A DNA stretch of 64,000 nt from Anoplolepis gracilipes (taxonomy: Eukaryota; Arthropoda; Insecta; Hymenoptera; Formicidae), in NCBI RefSeq assembly GCF_047496725.1, contig NC_132976.1:11454001-11518000 (forward strand). The letters are read 5' to 3'. Position 1 is the first letter of the stretch. Every line of letters starts with the position of its first letter. This document shows, in pieces, positions 62,441 through 64,000 of this stretch. The position numbers were made by a program, and so were the translations under genes. The notes under the pieces were generated by a model. The model had not been told where the DNA came from and ran no database searches. It worked only from the letters and a program-made list of their open reading frames with translations.

Positions 62441-63000
62441 AATATAACAACGCGTGCAACGCATGCCTTTAACTCTTGCGGATTTGCAAACAAACAGCGT
62501 GCGTGGTAAACGTGCGTGAATCTATATTTCTCGGGATATGTACATCACAACAATTTCCAGATGCATAGGTGGAAGAGAGAGTCAACGCCTAAAGGGGCGA
62601 GCCAAGGATCAAGGGTTGGTCGGGGGTTGGATTGAATGTTATGACGTATTATGTCGTGTCGTAGCTACGAAAACAATGCGATTAGTTACTGTAATTGTGC
62701 GCAGCGTGCGTTTACGCGCGGTAACCAACCGCGTCGTTCCCACTCTCCGTTTTAACCCCCTCGTCGTTTCCCAACCCACCCTCTTCCGTCCGTTGCTCCT
62801 TCCGCCTCGTGTAATGAAACGCTCGTTCATTCTCGTGTTACTTTTTACCCCCGCTACAAACTACGCAAACACTGTTTTTCCTTTTTCGAACCAGTATCCA
62901 CGAAAACAATGTTGCACCCCCGAATGTTGCGAATTTATGATATACATTCGGTCGACTTCGCGCACGCGAGATTTATGCCGGGAATAAATGCAAACAAAAA
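62441..63000. other. GC-moderate island
   Basis: The 149-codon plus frame 62538-62987 spans it. Its translation has a Cys-rich C-terminal part (CCTPECCEF) but no recognised domain, and the opposite strand is open in part. I leave it uncalled. Confidence 0.3.
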
Positions 63001-63276
63001 TGTATCGAAACTGAAGTGCTTGGCGAGTTGTAAAAAGCGGTAATACTATAATTTCATTAAACAATACTCTCAATCAAATCCATTTATTGTTTGAAACCAA
63101 TACGGTTTATAAAAAATAATATATAATAATTTCGAATAAATCTGAAAATAAGTAACTTTTCAAGAAATTTTTTTCCAGTTTTGGTTAAATACTTTGCACT
63201 AACAAATAGTTATTTTCCTTTTTATACAAGTTATTAATACAATACATTAGATGTTTTCAATTAAATAATAAAGTCC

Positions 63277-63319
<43 letters not shown>

Positions 63320-64000
63320 TTAAATAATAATTAGATATTTATTTCTTTGAGAATATAAATTCATAAAATTATTTATTTCCTCTTATAATTACAACTTCAT
63401 AGAAATTACTATTAACTTGACATTAATCTCCAAATATTAATAATAATTTCTGATTCTGAAATATATATTTAATTATCTTAAAATTGGGTAAAAATTTACA
63501 ATTTTGATTTAAAAATAATACGAAAATCTATACCTACTAAATAATCGTTAAATTCGTATTGCATATTATATTTTGTTTCTTCATTATTAGATATATTATA
63601 ATAAAGAAGCAAAACATAAAAAGAATATGAACATAATGACTAATTGATCTAAAATAGCACACATTTTCAAATAATTAATATATGCGAAGAATAAAATTGA
63701 TTATAAATATATGATTGAGAGAAGAGGAATCAAGAACAACGGAAATCTCTAATGTCTCTCCTTTCGAGAACTTCGTAATGAAAAATCAAGCACACTCCGG
63801 CATCCCGTTATCAAATTAGTGACGAACTTAAGTTAATCAAGCAAACACAGTGCCAAAGTTTTTACTCGATTTCTAGAAAAATGAAGTAGATCGAAAATGC
63901 GCGATCAAAATAATGAAGAAAAGTAGAAAGTGCACACGTCGACATTTTTCTCTTTCCTCAGTTTAAGACGTAAAATCAAATGCGCCAGATCCACTTATCG
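63001..64000. other. AT-rich non-coding DNA
   Basis: Contains only the (GA) repeat at 63281-63316. No gene is seen. Confidence 0.5.
63281..63316. repeat. (GA)18 microsatellite
   Basis: Perfect GA alternation. Confidence 0.96.

Noticed and set aside
62538..62987. 149-codon frame with Cys-rich end
   Set aside because: The cysteine cluster fits no motif, and no transcript context is visible.

Overview
This is a eukaryotic, almost certainly insect, genomic window with no protein-coding gene that I can recognise. Overall texture points to a hymenopteran, possibly an ant, but this is an inference. The signs are AT-rich stretches alternating with CpG-rich islands that show no CpG depletion, very frequent (TA)n, (GA)n and poly-A tracts, an interstitial CCTAA-type tract matching the TTAGG telomere unit of many insects, and short foldback elements starting CAGGRTGT next to TA. 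None of the open reading frames resembles a known protein family. Most arise from simple repeats (poly Tyr-Ile from (TA)n, Ser-Leu from (CT)n) or from GC islands where stop codons are rare. The window is best read as a long intron or an intergenic gene desert.

Layout. 1-15 kb: GC islands (2.2-2.7, 4.6-5.3, 5.8-6.4, 7.2-7.6, 9.9-10.7, 11.0-11.6 kb) separated by AT-rich DNA, with one complete TA-flanked inverted-repeat element at 970-1347. 15-30 kb: a CpG-rich island at 15.1-15.8 kb with homeodomain-type sites, more islands, two purine-skewed blocks at 21.6-23.1 kb, C-rich tracts that could form G-quadruplexes on the minus strand, and a small degenerate hairpin at 19.4-19.6 kb. 30-37 kb is the richest part: a full-length foldback element (31117-31661), a second inverted-repeat unit with extra degenerate copies around it (30.9-32.3 kb), a perfect 43-bp palindrome (35759-35801) and a foldback with arms about 97% identical (36603-37024). 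37-56 kb: islands and microsatellites, a piggyBac-like miniature element flanked by TTAA (43721-43991), and a few splice-bounded candidate exons. 56.5-57.6 kb: an array of about 2.7 nearly identical units of 387-389 bp. 57.6-64 kb: further islands, one with a POU octamer, and AT-rich DNA.

No genes can be shown to work together. The supported content is non-autonomous mobile elements, tandem and inverted repeats, simple repeats, and candidate regulatory islands. Exon candidates at 29.5, 37.9, 49.5 and 52.3 kb rest on splice-site sequence alone and need transcript data.
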